Shown in pieces: positions 41,811-51,331 of a DNA stretch of 64,000 bases. Numbering within the stretch: the first letter of the stretch is position 1; every line of letters starts with the position of its first letter. Under the pieces are notes generated by a model. The model searched no databases. It was not told the DNA's origin and saw only the letters and a program-made list of their open reading frames with translations. This DNA comes from an uncultured Prevotella sp. (lineage in GTDB: Bacteria; Bacteroidota; Bacteroidia; Bacteroidales; Bacteroidaceae): positions 1 to 64,000 of the forward strand of contig USDT01000002.1 of the NCBI GenBank assembly GCA_900553465.1, given 5' to 3'. The translations under genes and the position numbers were made by a program.

Positions 41811-42956
41811 TTATCCCATGATGTAGCGCGCCTTGCGGCCGAGCAGTTTGTACATTGCCCAGGTGAATGCGTAGGATATGATGAATATCATTATGGCCAT
41901 GACAGGCACCTGGAGCGGTATGGGCAGCGACATTTTGCCGATGAGTATGAACACCGGACCCACAACAAAGTAGTGCACGATGTATATTCCGAATCCGTAT
42001 TTCGGCATTGTGGCGAGAGCCTTGCGCAGGCGTTCGCCGTTTATTCTGACCTTCTGCAGCGGCAGGAACACAGCTATGGTCATGAGCACCACGTTGGGAC
42101 TACAGAATGTGAAGTACAGTTCCATGTCGAGTTCCGTTGATGCCGGATTGGCTGCGGCTGCGCTGAAACCGGTGAATGTAACGGCATATCCGGCGGCAAA
42201 CATCACAGCACTAATGGCGAGAGTCTTGCCGATGCTCCAGTCGTTGCCGCGACGCAGATAGTGGCCCAGCAGCAGATAGCCGGAGAAACCGGCGAAGTAG
42301 TAGAACAGTCCGAACTCATTCCATGTGGCTTCGCCGAACAGATATTTGTTGATGTAAGCCTCGCCGTAGGGCAGGAAAAGCGATACGGCCCAGATGGTGA
42401 GGAATATGCGCTCGGCGCTGCGGCCGTATTTCTCTATCCATGCCGAGAAGAACGGCATGTAGAGATACATTCCTATGAGCAGATACATGTACCACATGTG
42501 GTTTTCGGTGAAGCTGAACTGCAACGGTATCATGGCCACGCTGCGCAGCGAGTCGGCCAGAGCCTGCGACTCATTGCCCTGCACGTAGCAGAAGAAGTCG
42601 CCTATTATCTCCTTAGGCAGTCCGATGACGCCTGTGAACCAGGGGAATATGTTGTAGAGCACCGACCATATGAGCATCGGCCAGAGAATGCGCAGTATAC
42701 GCTTTTTGTAGAAATCCTTTATGCTCATGTCGCCTACAGGGAGCAGCAACAGACCGGTCATCATCACAAAAAGCGGCACGGACGGACGCAGCAGCGAACC
42801 GTAGATGGCGGCCCAGCTTTTGTATTCGGGCAGTTTGCCGAGGACGGGCGAGATGTAGAAAGGATCAATGCAATGCACGCCGATGACCATAAGCATGGCT
42901 ACGAGGCGCACGACGTCGAGCCACACTATGTGGTCTCTTTTGTTCAAGTTGTTCAT
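41811..42956 (-). CDS. Membrane acyltransferase (acyltransferase 3 family)
   Basis: An integral membrane O-acyltransferase of 381 residues with about ten helices. The family start is clear: WLDVVRLVAMLMVIGVHCID, with the catalytic-type histidine in the first helix, then PLFVMMTGLLLLPV and KRILRILWPMLIWSVLY. The end reads MPKYGFGIYIVHYFVVGPVF, another conserved block. By family it transfers acetyl or another acyl group to an extracytoplasmic sugar such as a surface polysaccharide or peptidoglycan. The acceptor is not known. It is a single gene with a full promoter and terminator. Confidence 0.9.
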   Translation of the reverse strand: MNNLNKRDHIVWLDVVRLVAMLMVIGVHCIDPFYISPVLGKLPEYKSWAAIYGSLLRPSVPLFVMMTGLLLLPVGDMSIKDFYKKRILRILWPMLIWSVLYNIFPWFTGVIGLPKEIIGDFFCYVQGNESQALADSLRSVAMIPLQFSFTENHMWYMYLLIGMYLYMPFFSAWIEKYGRSAERIFLTIWAVSLFLPYGEAYINKYLFGEATWNEFGLFYYFAGFSGYLLLGHYLRRGNDWSIGKTLAISAVMFAAGYAVTFTGFSAAAANPASTELDMELYFTFCSPNVVLMTIAVFLPLQKVRINGERLRKALATMPKYGFGIYIVHYFVVGPVFILIGKMSLPIPLQVPVMAIMIFIISYAFTWAMYKLLGRKARYIMG

Positions 42957-42987
42957 TGTTTTATGGGTTTTTAGAGAGTTAGCGGTG

Positions 42988-43019
42988 CAAATGTACGCAT
43001 TTTTCTTTCATTGTGCAAA
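42988..43019 (-). promoter_or_regulatory. Promoter of the acyltransferase gene
   Basis: Minus-strand TTTG (43019-43016), a 20-base spacer and TACATTTG (42995-42988) match the consensus. The leader would be about 25 nt. Confidence 0.75.
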
Positions 43020-43215
43020 TAAGTTTAATTATTGTTACGTATGCTTGACTTGACGGACATTTTTTGTTTTATTTGCAGGATAAAAGCAATGCTTCCGGCC
43101 ACATTGGCGTTGACGGAATGTGAAAAACGCGGAAACCGATTTCTGTACGGAATACAGGATGATGTGCGGATGGCGTATGAGGATGGAAAACATGTTTTAC
43201 TCAAATCTGAACAGA

Positions 43216-44148
43216 ATGGCCATGAGATTTCTGATTTTTATGATATTGTGTCTGGTTCCGGTAATGGCTGATGCCGGTGTGCGGACGGAAGGGCGTCTGT
43301 CGCGGCTTGACGCGAGGGTGCGCGACAGTGTGATGGTGGCACGTGTTCAGCATCTGATGATGACGAAGCGTCCGTGGCTCTACCGTCGTGAAGTCAGACC
43401 GGTGGTGAAACGCTGGGTGATGGACGATCCTGCGGTGGCAGGTAAGGAGCGTGAACCGTACATATGGCTTGTGGACAAGGCTGTAAAAGTGAGGAAGGGC
43501 GACGTGTGTTATGCCGTCACGCTGTATTACTGGAACTGGATGGAGGAGGGTTTTACGGAGGATTATACAGCCCGTGGTATATTTCTCGACCGCACCGGCG
43601 AACTGCTTACGTTGTGGGACGGATGGGGATACGGTTGGTCTGATCCTGACGGTATGACCGATCAGCGAAGGCTTTCGCTCATGCCCGTGGCGGCGCGTGA
43701 CTCGGTGCTCGCGGCGGTGTCGGCTGATGTGCTGAAGCGTCTGCTTCCGCGTCTTTATTATGACGGCGCCCGTGTGACTGACGTTCGGGAGGAGACGTTC
43801 GAGAAGTTGAAGTATCCGTGGCTCGGTGATGACGTGGCTGATCTTCACACTGCCAATCCTGCCGACCGTTACGGCATCTTTTATGTGGTGACGCTTACGG
43901 GAGAACGCCCGTGTGGAGAGGACGGACAGCGGGAACCTTACCGCATGGAGGTGTATGTGGCGGAGAAAGACGAGATGCCATATAAGGCAGTGGATGCGGT
44001 GAACAACCGCGTATATACGCTTATGGAAAGTGCGGTACTAGACGACATGGAACGTCGTCTGCCTACGGTGGACAACGGTTGCAGGGAGTGGATAAGAAAA
44101 CAGCGTGTGGCGATAGACTGCTTTCGCGATGTCGAGTTTGCCAGATGA
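43216..44148 (+). CDS. Exported protein of unknown family, paralogue 1
   Basis: About 310 residues from ATG 43216 (MAMRFLIFMILCLVPVMADA, a signal peptide); the frame is open to 43120 but the upstream part has no signal character. The mature protein shares a clear block with the next gene: YYWNWMEEGFTEDYTARGIF then LDRTGELL. It also shares an early RDSVMVARVQHLMMTKRPWL, corresponding to RDSVMLACLQTELKSRCPEL there. The second half has strand-like segments (YGIFYVVTLTGERP, YRMEVYVAEKDEMPYKAVD) that may form a compact beta domain. I do not recognise the family. It is 62 bases upstream of its paralogue, so both are probably co-transcribed. Confidence 0.75.
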   Translation: MAMRFLIFMILCLVPVMADAGVRTEGRLSRLDARVRDSVMVARVQHLMMTKRPWLYRREVRPVVKRWVMDDPAVAGKEREPYIWLVDKAVKVRKGDVCYAVTLYYWNWMEEGFTEDYTARGIFLDRTGELLTLWDGWGYGWSDPDGMTDQRRLSLMPVAARDSVLAAVSADVLKRLLPRLYYDGARVTDVREETFEKLKYPWLGDDVADLHTANPADRYGIFYVVTLTGERPCGEDGQREPYRMEVYVAEKDEMPYKAVDAVNNRVYTLMESAVLDDMERRLPTVDNGCREWIRKQRVAIDCFRDVEFAR

Positions 44149-44210
44149 GCAGTGACGGAGAGTGACGGCAGTGTGACGTGCCGTCGGGAGTTGGTTCAAT
44201 AAAGGATATT

Positions 44211-45155
44211 ATGAAAAGAGCGTTTTTATTCATATTGTTTGTTGTGTGCGGTTCTTTCACGATGATGAACGCGCAGAAACTGTCGTCTATGTGGAGACTG
44301 CAGCGCGACAGTGTGATGTTAGCTTGTCTGCAGACTGAATTGAAAAGCCGTTGTCCGGAGTTGTATCGTGAGGATGTCAGTCCGCTGACGGTGAAAGGAG
44401 GCTTCAGATGGCTCGCCTCAGACGTCAGTGCGTGGAACGGCATACGGCGGAGTGATGTGCCTGCACATGTACGTCCCGACGATGTGTATTATGAAATGAC
44501 GCTTTATTATTGGAACTGGCGCAACGAGGGTCTCACCGGTCGTTATACCGCGCGTGGAGTGTTTCTCGACCGTACGGGAGAACTTCTGTTCATGCGTCCC
44601 GGTCCCTACAACAGGCTTGAAGCCGACCCTCTCACGCTCATGACGCTGGGCTGCCGTCTGGCCGGAATGTCTGGAACGGCGCGCGATTCGCTGCTGGTGA
44701 TGAAGGCGCGTCGGGCGGTGAGAGAGCTGATTCCGCGACTCGATCATGACGGCGTGGCGGTGAAGGTGGAACGGAATGTGTTCTGTAAGGCCGACAGCGT
44801 GTTTGTTCCGTTCTATGCCGATTATGGCGACGTATATTACCGGTTGTGGTTCAGCCGTGACGAAGGTACGGAAGGATGGAATCTGTCGGAGGCGGTGCAG
44901 AGACCTTATATGTGTGTCTGGGTGTTGGAGAAAAACGGCGAGCCGTTCATGCTCGATGATCTGGGGCTCCTGCGACGCTATACGCTCGTCGATTACAACA
45001 GGCTTACGGCGGTGCGCGGACGGGTATGGAATCACAATGTGCCGCGCTACCGGTGGTTGATGATGCAGGAGAATGCCATAAAATACAATAACCGCGACAT
45101 GGACGGAACAGGTACGGCGGGTTATTATCAACAGAATGTCAGGCCTTTTGAGTGA
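44211..45155 (+). CDS. Exported protein of unknown family, paralogue 2
   Basis: A 314-residue secreted protein starting at ATG 44211 (MKRAFLFILFVVCGSFTMMN, signal peptide ending near NAQ). It is related over its full length to the preceding gene. The best kept block is EMTLYYWNWRNEGLTGRYTA followed by RGVFLDRTGELLF. Later equivalents are RDSLLVMKARRAVRELIPRL (RDSVLAAVSADVLKRLLPRL in paralogue 1) and CVWVLEKNGEPFMLDD (VYVAEKDEMPYKAVD). The pair arose by duplication and has diverged strongly outside the shared block. No catalytic motif is evident. It lies about 220 bases upstream of the mannan locus, but a separate promoter lies between. Confidence 0.75.
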   Translation: MKRAFLFILFVVCGSFTMMNAQKLSSMWRLQRDSVMLACLQTELKSRCPELYREDVSPLTVKGGFRWLASDVSAWNGIRRSDVPAHVRPDDVYYEMTLYYWNWRNEGLTGRYTARGVFLDRTGELLFMRPGPYNRLEADPLTLMTLGCRLAGMSGTARDSLLVMKARRAVRELIPRLDHDGVAVKVERNVFCKADSVFVPFYADYGDVYYRLWFSRDEGTEGWNLSEAVQRPYMCVWVLEKNGEPFMLDDLGLLRRYTLVDYNRLTAVRGRVWNHNVPRYRWLMMQENAIKYNNRDMDGTGTAGYYQQNVRPFE

Positions 45156-45280
45156 CGGAAACCTGTTGCGAAAACGGTGTCTTGTTATGCATGTGCACTG
45201 CCGGATATGACTGTAGTGTGCATAACTTGTTGTGTTGCAGCGTGCATTTGTGTTGCCGCTGCCTTTTTTGCCGTATTTTA

Positions 45281-45312
45281 TTTGGGCAGCCGTTTTTTAT
45301 TTTGTATCTTTG
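45281..45312 (+). promoter_or_regulatory. Promoter of the GH76-GH125 unit
   Basis: TTTG at 45281-45284, a 20-base spacer and TATCTTTG at 45305-45312 form a full promoter. The start site near 45319 leaves a leader of about 53 nt. Confidence 0.78.
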
Positions 45313-45371
45313 TCTCTGTATTGATTAATATGGTTTTTACTAACCCATAAGCCTGATTATTTTAATAAAAA

Positions 45372-46538
45372 ATGACATACAATAGTTTATTGAACCGGAT
45401 ACTGCTGACAGTGGTTGTGCTGGCAGCGTTCGGTTGTGGATGTGTGAATGCTGCGTCTGAAGGCGGCAGCAATGCCTATCTGATGAAAAGAGCGTCGCAG
45501 ACATTCGATGCAGTGAAGAAACATATGGCTACGGACGACAAGGTGCTGTTGCAGGAAGCGGTGCCTGCGAAAGCCGATCAGAATCCGTATTCTTATCTTT
45601 GGGGATACTCGGCAATGGTGTCGTCGGTGAGCGCCATGTATGAGGCTTCGGGCGATAAGCAGTGGCTGAATGTTATGGACGGCATGATGATAAAAGGTCT
45701 TGACAAGTATTATGACAACAAACGCAAGCCTGCCGGATATGCGTCGTATGTGAATACAGCACCGCAGAGTGACCGTTTCTATGACGACAACATCTGGCTC
45801 GGCATTGATATGGCCGATCTCTATGCTGCCACCGGCAAGAAAACCTATCTGAAACGCGCCGAAGAGATATGGACGTTTGTGATGTCTGGTTATGATGACA
45901 AACTGGGCGGCGGCATTTATTGGTGCGAACAGAAGAAGGAGAGCAAGAATACATGTTCGAATGCTCCGGCCAGCGTGTTCGCTCTGAAAATGTATAACGC
46001 AACGAAAGAAAAGAAATATCTGGATCGCGGACTCGATATTTATACATGGACTAAAGACAGTCTGGAGGACAAGAGTGATCATCTTTATTTCGACCACCTT
46101 ACTTTGAAAGGCCGTCTGGGACGTGACAAGTATTCGTATAATACAGGTCAGATGCTGCAGGCTGCGGCAATGCTTTACAAGATAACTGGCGAGAAGAAAT
46201 ATCTTGACGACGCTAAACTTATGGCTGAGGCTGCATACAACAGATTTTTCGAGGACAAGGGCCGTGCCGACGGACTGCGCATACTGCGTGGCGGGGAGAT
46301 GTGGTTTGACTCTGTGATGCTGCGCGGATATATAGAGCTTTATGCCATCGACAAAGACAATAAATATCTGAAGGCATTCCTCGCTTCGATGGATACAGCA
46401 TGGGGAGAGGACGGATCGCGCGACGCGAACGGACTATTCGGCAAACATTATGACGCGCGCGGAAAGAAAGGTTCGCGTACTTTGCTCAACCAGGCAGCCA
46501 TGATCGAGATGATGGCACGTCTTTCGGCAGTGAAGTGA
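45372..46538 (+). CDS. Glycoside hydrolase family 76, endo-alpha-1,6-mannanase
   Basis: A 388-residue exported enzyme of family GH76, which cuts the alpha-1,6-mannan backbone internally. The N-terminal hydrophobic stretch (LLTVVVLAAFGCGCVNA) is a signal peptide, possibly with a lipid-attached cysteine. The (alpha/alpha)6 fold landmarks are YLWGYSAMVSSVSAMYEASG, RFYDDNIWLGIDMADLY with the paired aspartates (Asp138-Asp139) expected as catalytic, GGGIYWCEQKK, and YSYNTGQMLQAAAMLY. It is followed after 57 bases by a GH125 gene, a natural partner that trims the released alpha-1,6-mannooligosaccharides. Confidence 0.92.
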   Translation: MTYNSLLNRILLTVVVLAAFGCGCVNAASEGGSNAYLMKRASQTFDAVKKHMATDDKVLLQEAVPAKADQNPYSYLWGYSAMVSSVSAMYEASGDKQWLNVMDGMMIKGLDKYYDNKRKPAGYASYVNTAPQSDRFYDDNIWLGIDMADLYAATGKKTYLKRAEEIWTFVMSGYDDKLGGGIYWCEQKKESKNTCSNAPASVFALKMYNATKEKKYLDRGLDIYTWTKDSLEDKSDHLYFDHLTLKGRLGRDKYSYNTGQMLQAAAMLYKITGEKKYLDDAKLMAEAAYNRFFEDKGRADGLRILRGGEMWFDSVMLRGYIELYAIDKDNKYLKAFLASMDTAWGEDGSRDANGLFGKHYDARGKKGSRTLLNQAAMIEMMARLSAVK

Positions 46539-46595
46539 ATGTGCCTATATATAATAAAGGTAAAAATATAATAATGTATAAATAATATCATATCT

Positions 46596-48056
46596 ATGAA
46601 TCAGAGACTTAAATTCTTTGCCGGTGCAGCGCTGATGCTGGCACTCTCGGCAAACGTTGCGCAAGCAGAAGACTTTGACGCACAAAAGTACATCACTCAT
46701 GCCAAGGATGCCACGGCTTTCGTGTCAAAACGTCCGGCTGAGTCGGAGCGTCTGTTCCGTTCGGATGCAGTGGAGAAGAAGATAAAGGAAGTGAAGAAAC
46801 TCCTGAAGGATAACAAATATCTGGCATGGATGTTTGAAAACTGCTTCCCTAACACAATCGATACTACTGTGCACTTCGACGGCGAGGATGACACATTCGT
46901 TTACACCGGTGACATCGCCGCAATGTGGCTTCGCGACTCAGGCGCACAGGTATGGCCTTATGTTCAGTTGGCAAACAAGGATCCGAAACTGAAGAAAATG
47001 CTGCGCGGCGTTATTCTGCGTCAGCTCAAGTGTATCAACATCGATCCGTATGCAAATGCATTCAATCCTGGTCCGAAGGAAAACAACGAATGGGACAGCG
47101 ACCTTACAGATATGAAGCCTGAATTGCACGAGCGTAAGTATGAGATAGACTCACTGTGTTATCCGCTGCGACTGGCTTACCACTACTGGCAGGTTACTGG
47201 TGATGATTCTGTGTTTGGTGAAGAATGGAAAGCAGCGGTTAAGAATATTCTGAAGACTTTCCGTGAGCAGCAGCGTAAGAACGGACTTGGTCCGTACAAG
47301 TTCCAGCGTGTGACTGCACGTCAGCTTGACACTGTATGTAACGACGGACTCGGAGCTCCTGCAAAACCATGCGGACTCATCTGCTCTTTCTTCCGTCCGT
47401 CTGATGATGCTACGACATATCTTTATCTCATACCTTCAAACTTCATGGCAGTTTCTTCACTGCGCAAAGCAGCTGAGATTCTGACAAAGGTGAACAATGA
47501 TAGCGCAACAGCAGGAGAGTGCACCGCACTTGCTGATGAAGTGGCTGACGCTTTGCAGAAATATGCCGTATACAATCATCCGAAGTATGGTAAGATATAT
47601 GCTTTCGAGGTTGACGGTTACGGAAACTACAACCTTATGGATGACGCCAACGTGCCGAGTCTGCTCGCAATGGCTTATCTCGGTGATGTAGATATCAACG
47701 ATCCTATCTATCAGAACACTCGCCGTTTCGTATGGAGTGAGGATAATCCTTACTTCTTCCGCGGTTCAAAGGGTGAGGGTATAGGCGGTCCGCACATCGG
47801 ATATGATATGGTTTGGCCGATGTCCATAATGATGAGAGCTTTCACAAGCCAGGACGACGCTGAAATAAAATGGTGTATCGAGACACTGCAGCGTACTGAT
47901 GCTGGAACAGGTCTTATGCACGAATCATTCAATAAGAATAATCCTGACAATTACACACGTCCTTGGTTTGCATGGCAGAACACTCTCTTCGGTGAACTTA
48001 TCATAAAACTGATTGACGACGGAAAAGTTGATTTGTTAATAAACGCAAAAAAATAA
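46596..48056 (+). CDS. Glycoside hydrolase family 125, exo-alpha-1,6-mannosidase
   Basis: A 486-residue exported enzyme of family GH125, which removes alpha-1,6-linked mannose from non-reducing ends by an inverting mechanism. The signal peptide ends near AQAED. Family landmarks are DDTFVYTGDIAAMWLRDSG, NPGPKENNEWDSDLTDMKPE, KYEIDSLCYPLRLAYHYW, GLICSFFRPSDDATTYLYLI, GKGEGIGGPHIG-type GEGIGGPHIGYDMVWPMS and TGLMHESFNKNNPDNYTRPW. The last two contain the acidic residues expected at the active site. It is co-directional with GH76 and ends in a strong terminator. Confidence 0.94.
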   Translation: MNQRLKFFAGAALMLALSANVAQAEDFDAQKYITHAKDATAFVSKRPAESERLFRSDAVEKKIKEVKKLLKDNKYLAWMFENCFPNTIDTTVHFDGEDDTFVYTGDIAAMWLRDSGAQVWPYVQLANKDPKLKKMLRGVILRQLKCINIDPYANAFNPGPKENNEWDSDLTDMKPELHERKYEIDSLCYPLRLAYHYWQVTGDDSVFGEEWKAAVKNILKTFREQQRKNGLGPYKFQRVTARQLDTVCNDGLGAPAKPCGLICSFFRPSDDATTYLYLIPSNFMAVSSLRKAAEILTKVNNDSATAGECTALADEVADALQKYAVYNHPKYGKIYAFEVDGYGNYNLMDDANVPSLLAMAYLGDVDINDPIYQNTRRFVWSEDNPYFFRGSKGEGIGGPHIGYDMVWPMSIMMRAFTSQDDAEIKWCIETLQRTDAGTGLMHESFNKNNPDNYTRPWFAWQNTLFGELIIKLIDDGKVDLLINAKK

Positions 48057-48112
48057 AGACTGTGTCTGGCGGCATATACAAGCCGTCAACTAGCAGAATT
48101 AATACAAAAAAT

Positions 48113-48163
48113 GGCGGCAGAAGCGTCCTCGTATACGGGTGTGTGCTTCTGCCGCCTGTTTTA
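48113..48163 (+). terminator. Terminator after the GH125 gene
   Basis: A perfect 12-bp GC-rich stem (48113-48124 with 48145-48156) with a 20-base loop is followed by TGTTTTATT. It separates the GH76-GH125 unit from the DUF4965-susCD unit. Confidence 0.83.
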
Positions 48164-48624
48164 TTAATTTGTAAATATGATACATGAGGTGATGAATTTG
48201 TTATAATCTGTATTATAGCAAGTTATACTAAAAATGAATTTACACATTATTATATATATATAGGGATTGTGTAATACATTTTATAAATACATCCGACCTT
48301 TGAAAAACAAAGACCATTATGATATAACAGTTGTGAATGCATTGTAATAAGAGTAAAGTGTTAAAAAACAGATTTTAGGTGTTTATTTTTTTATTTTCTT
48401 CGTCTTTTATTCTTTTTTTTACAAAAAAATGGTTTACTTTGCATCATACAAAGGTTTTGAAGCATCAAATAAAGATTCTAACAAGTTTAAATAAGATTCT
48501 GATCATATATAAGATATATAGATGGTGCTTGGGCTTTTCTTGAAAGGTAAGCAAAGATTGCTTGAAGGGTAACATGAAAAATTATAAGTAAGGTTGATTA
48601 TTAACTAACTTTAGAATTATAAAT
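48164..48624 (+). promoter_or_regulatory. AT-rich leader of the DUF4965-susCD operon
   Basis: About 460 AT-rich bases with TATATA tracts and no gene. The best promoter candidate is TTACTTTG (48434-48441), one base off the -7 consensus, with no clear -33 element. If it is used, the operon has a leader of nearly 180 nt, long enough for regulation by RNA structure or an antisense RNA. No operator for a known regulator can be named. Confidence 0.4.
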
Positions 48625-51141
48625 TTGATGAAGAAATTATTAATGTCTGTTGCAGTATTTGCTACTGCAGTGTTTGCCAATGCTCAGACACCGGAGGACT
48701 TCGTGCCCTATAAGAGCACAAAACTTCGTCTGCCGTCTGTGCCGCTGGTAGTTTCTGATCCTTATTTTTCTATTTGGTCTCCGTATGATAAGCTCAATGA
48801 CGGTGATACACGCCATTGGACCAACGACGAGAAACCTCTTGAGGGACTTCTGCGTGTTGATGGCAAAACTTATCGTTTCATGGGATCGAAAGAAAGATAT
48901 CTTCTTGAATCAATCGTTCCTATGGCTGATGAAGTTGAGTGGAAGGCACAGTACACACGTACAAATCCTGGAGCAGGCTGGGAAAAACCTGATTTTAATG
49001 CAAATGGCTGGAAGGAAGGTACAGCTGCATTCGGATCTCCTGATCTGAGCAATGTACGTACACGCTGGTCTGAAGAAAACTCAGATCTTTATGTTCGCCG
49101 TACTGTTGAACTTACAGAAGATGATCTGAAGAACGATCTTTATCTGGTTTATTCTCATGATGATGTTTTTGAGATCTTTATCAACGGAACTTCAGTTGCA
49201 AAGACAGGTGAGACATGGCGTGAGGGTGTGAAGCTTCATCTGAATGATGATGTTAAGAAGCTTCTCAAGCCGGGCAAGAATGTTATTGCCTCTCATTGCC
49301 ACAACACAACAGGTGGTGCATACACCGATTTCGGTCTGTTCAAGAATCTTGCACGCAGCAACGAACAGATTCTTCAGGCAGAGCAGAAGTCTGTTAGCGT
49401 ACTCGCCACATCTACTTATTACACATTCGTGTGTGGACCGGTTGAACTTGATGTTGTATTCACAGCTCCTATGCTGATAAATGATTATGATCTGCTGTCA
49501 ATGCCGATCAACTACATTTCATATCAGGTTCGCTCTACAGACAAGAAAACACATGACGTTCAGTTCTATCTGAGTGCAAATCCTCTGCAGGGTGTTAACA
49601 AGAGTTCACAGCCGACAGTTTCTTCAACTGTTATAAAGAATGGTGTGAAATACCTCAAGACAGGTACAATTGATCAGCCGATTCTTGCAAAGACAGGTGA
49701 TGGTATCTGCATCGACTGGGGTTACTTCTATATGCCTAATGTGAACGGAAATGTAAGCCTTTCTTCAGAAAACAAGATCAAGGATGCTTTCCTTTCTACA
49801 GGTGAACTTCCTGAAAGTGAAGAAAAAGTTGTTTGCCGCAAGGCTTCACAGATGCCTACACTGGCTTATGTTCATAACTTCGGCAACGTAACAACTGCTT
49901 CAAGCTTCACAATGCTCGGATATGATGAGATTCAGGATATTGAATATATGTACGAGCGCTATAAAGGCTATTGGGCACATGGTGGCAAGGTTACTATTTT
50001 CGATGCATTCGACCGTCTTAAGAACAGTTACTCTGACCTTATGGCAAAATGCCGTGAGTTTGATAAGATGATATATGATGATGGTCTGAAAGCAGGTGAT
50101 GTTAAATATGCTGAAATTCTTTCAGGTTCTTATCGTCATGTGATCGCTGCTCACAAACTCTTTGAGGATAAAGATGGTAATCTGTTGTTCTTCTCAAAGG
50201 AAAATAACTCTAACGGTTGTGTAAACACAGTTGACCTTACATATCCGGAAGCACCGTTGTTCCTTGTTTACAACCCTGATCTGCAGAAGGCAATGATGAC
50301 AAGTATCTTCGAATACAGTTATTCAGGCCGTTGGACAAAACCGTTTGCTGCACATGACCTCGGACAGTATCCGCGTGCTAATGGTCAGGTATATGGTGGT
50401 GACATGCCATTGGAAGAAGCAGGTAATATGATTACTCTTGCTGCAATGATTGCAAAGATTGAAGGCAATACAAAATATGTTGACAAGTATTGGGATGATA
50501 TCACAACTTGGACAAACTATCTTGTTGAAAACGGACAGGATCCAGCTAATCAGCTTTGTACTGATGACTTCGCTGGTCACTGGGCTCATAACGCAAACCT
50601 TTCTGTGAAGGCTATCATGGGTGTTGCCGGTTATGCAGAGATGGCTCGTATCAAAGGCGATGCTGCAACTGCAGACAAGTACATTAAGATTGCAAAGGAT
50701 ATGGCAGCTAAGTGGGAGAGCGATGCGCGTGAGGATGATCACTATCGTCTTGCTTTTGACCGCGAAAATACATGGAGCCAGAAATATAATATGGTATGGG
50801 ATAAGTTATGGAATACCAATATCTTCCCGAATGATGCAATGCAGCGTGAAATCAAGTATTATCTGAAGAAACAGAATAAATATGGATTGCCGCTTGACAG
50901 CCGTAAGGATTATACCAAGAACGACTGGATCATGTGGACTGCAGCAATGGCTCCGAACAATAAGACATTCTTGAAATTCGTTGCTCCGGTTTATGATTAT
51001 ATCAATGAAACAGAGTCACGCGTTCCAATCAGTGACTGGTATGATACAAAGACTGGATTGATGACCGGATTCAAGGCTCGTTCTGTGATCGGCGGTTTTT
51101 GGATGAAGGTTCTTGCTGACAAACTTGCTGAGAAAAAGTAA
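48625..51141 (+). CDS. DUF4965/DUF5127-type glutaminase-A-like protein
   Basis: A large exported protein of 838 residues with a signal peptide (ends near ANAQ). By memory of the family the order is a DUF4964-like start (KLRLPSVPLVVSDPYFSIWS), an inserted beta-sandwich that looks like a sugar-binding module (about 105-235: WEKPDFNANGWKEG to LKPGKNVIASHC), then DUF5127, DUF4965 (PEAPLFLVYNPDLQKAMMTS, HDLGQYPRANGQVYGGDMPL) and DUF1793-like helices (DFAGHWAHNANLSVKAIMG, YNMVWDKLWNTNIFP). The C-terminal part is an (alpha/alpha) toroid as in glycosidases. Fungal relatives are called glutaminase A, but its place beside GH76 and GH125 suggests glycan processing. Activity unproven. Confidence 0.78.
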   Translation: MMKKLLMSVAVFATAVFANAQTPEDFVPYKSTKLRLPSVPLVVSDPYFSIWSPYDKLNDGDTRHWTNDEKPLEGLLRVDGKTYRFMGSKERYLLESIVPMADEVEWKAQYTRTNPGAGWEKPDFNANGWKEGTAAFGSPDLSNVRTRWSEENSDLYVRRTVELTEDDLKNDLYLVYSHDDVFEIFINGTSVAKTGETWREGVKLHLNDDVKKLLKPGKNVIASHCHNTTGGAYTDFGLFKNLARSNEQILQAEQKSVSVLATSTYYTFVCGPVELDVVFTAPMLINDYDLLSMPINYISYQVRSTDKKTHDVQFYLSANPLQGVNKSSQPTVSSTVIKNGVKYLKTGTIDQPILAKTGDGICIDWGYFYMPNVNGNVSLSSENKIKDAFLSTGELPESEEKVVCRKASQMPTLAYVHNFGNVTTASSFTMLGYDEIQDIEYMYERYKGYWAHGGKVTIFDAFDRLKNSYSDLMAKCREFDKMIYDDGLKAGDVKYAEILSGSYRHVIAAHKLFEDKDGNLLFFSKENNSNGCVNTVDLTYPEAPLFLVYNPDLQKAMMTSIFEYSYSGRWTKPFAAHDLGQYPRANGQVYGGDMPLEEAGNMITLAAMIAKIEGNTKYVDKYWDDITTWTNYLVENGQDPANQLCTDDFAGHWAHNANLSVKAIMGVAGYAEMARIKGDAATADKYIKIAKDMAAKWESDAREDDHYRLAFDRENTWSQKYNMVWDKLWNTNIFPNDAMQREIKYYLKKQNKYGLPLDSRKDYTKNDWIMWTAAMAPNNKTFLKFVAPVYDYINETESRVPISDWYDTKTGLMTGFKARSVIGGFWMKVLADKLAEKK

Positions 51142-51178
51142 TCGTTTGTAATCCTTAGGGATTATATGAAAAATATGC

Positions 51179-51221
51179 TTGTCGTCGCATGGGAATTTTA
51201 TAGATTCCCTGCGACTGACAA
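51179..51221 (+). other. Hairpin inside the polysaccharide operon
   Basis: TTGTC, GTCGCA and GGGAAT (51179-51196) pair with ATTCCC, TGCGAC and TGACAA (51204-51221), giving about 17 bp interrupted by small bulges and a 7-base loop. There is no T-run after it. It may protect or separate the upstream DUF4965 mRNA from the downstream surface-protein genes rather than stop transcription. Confidence 0.55.
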
Positions 51222-51331
51222 TCAAGACGATTGTTTCATGGCATTGGGAGTTCCCAGTGTTGTGACACTATGAATATGCTGACTATACAATCAGATATAA
51301 ACTAAAAACAATCAATCCTTAATCAATTAAT

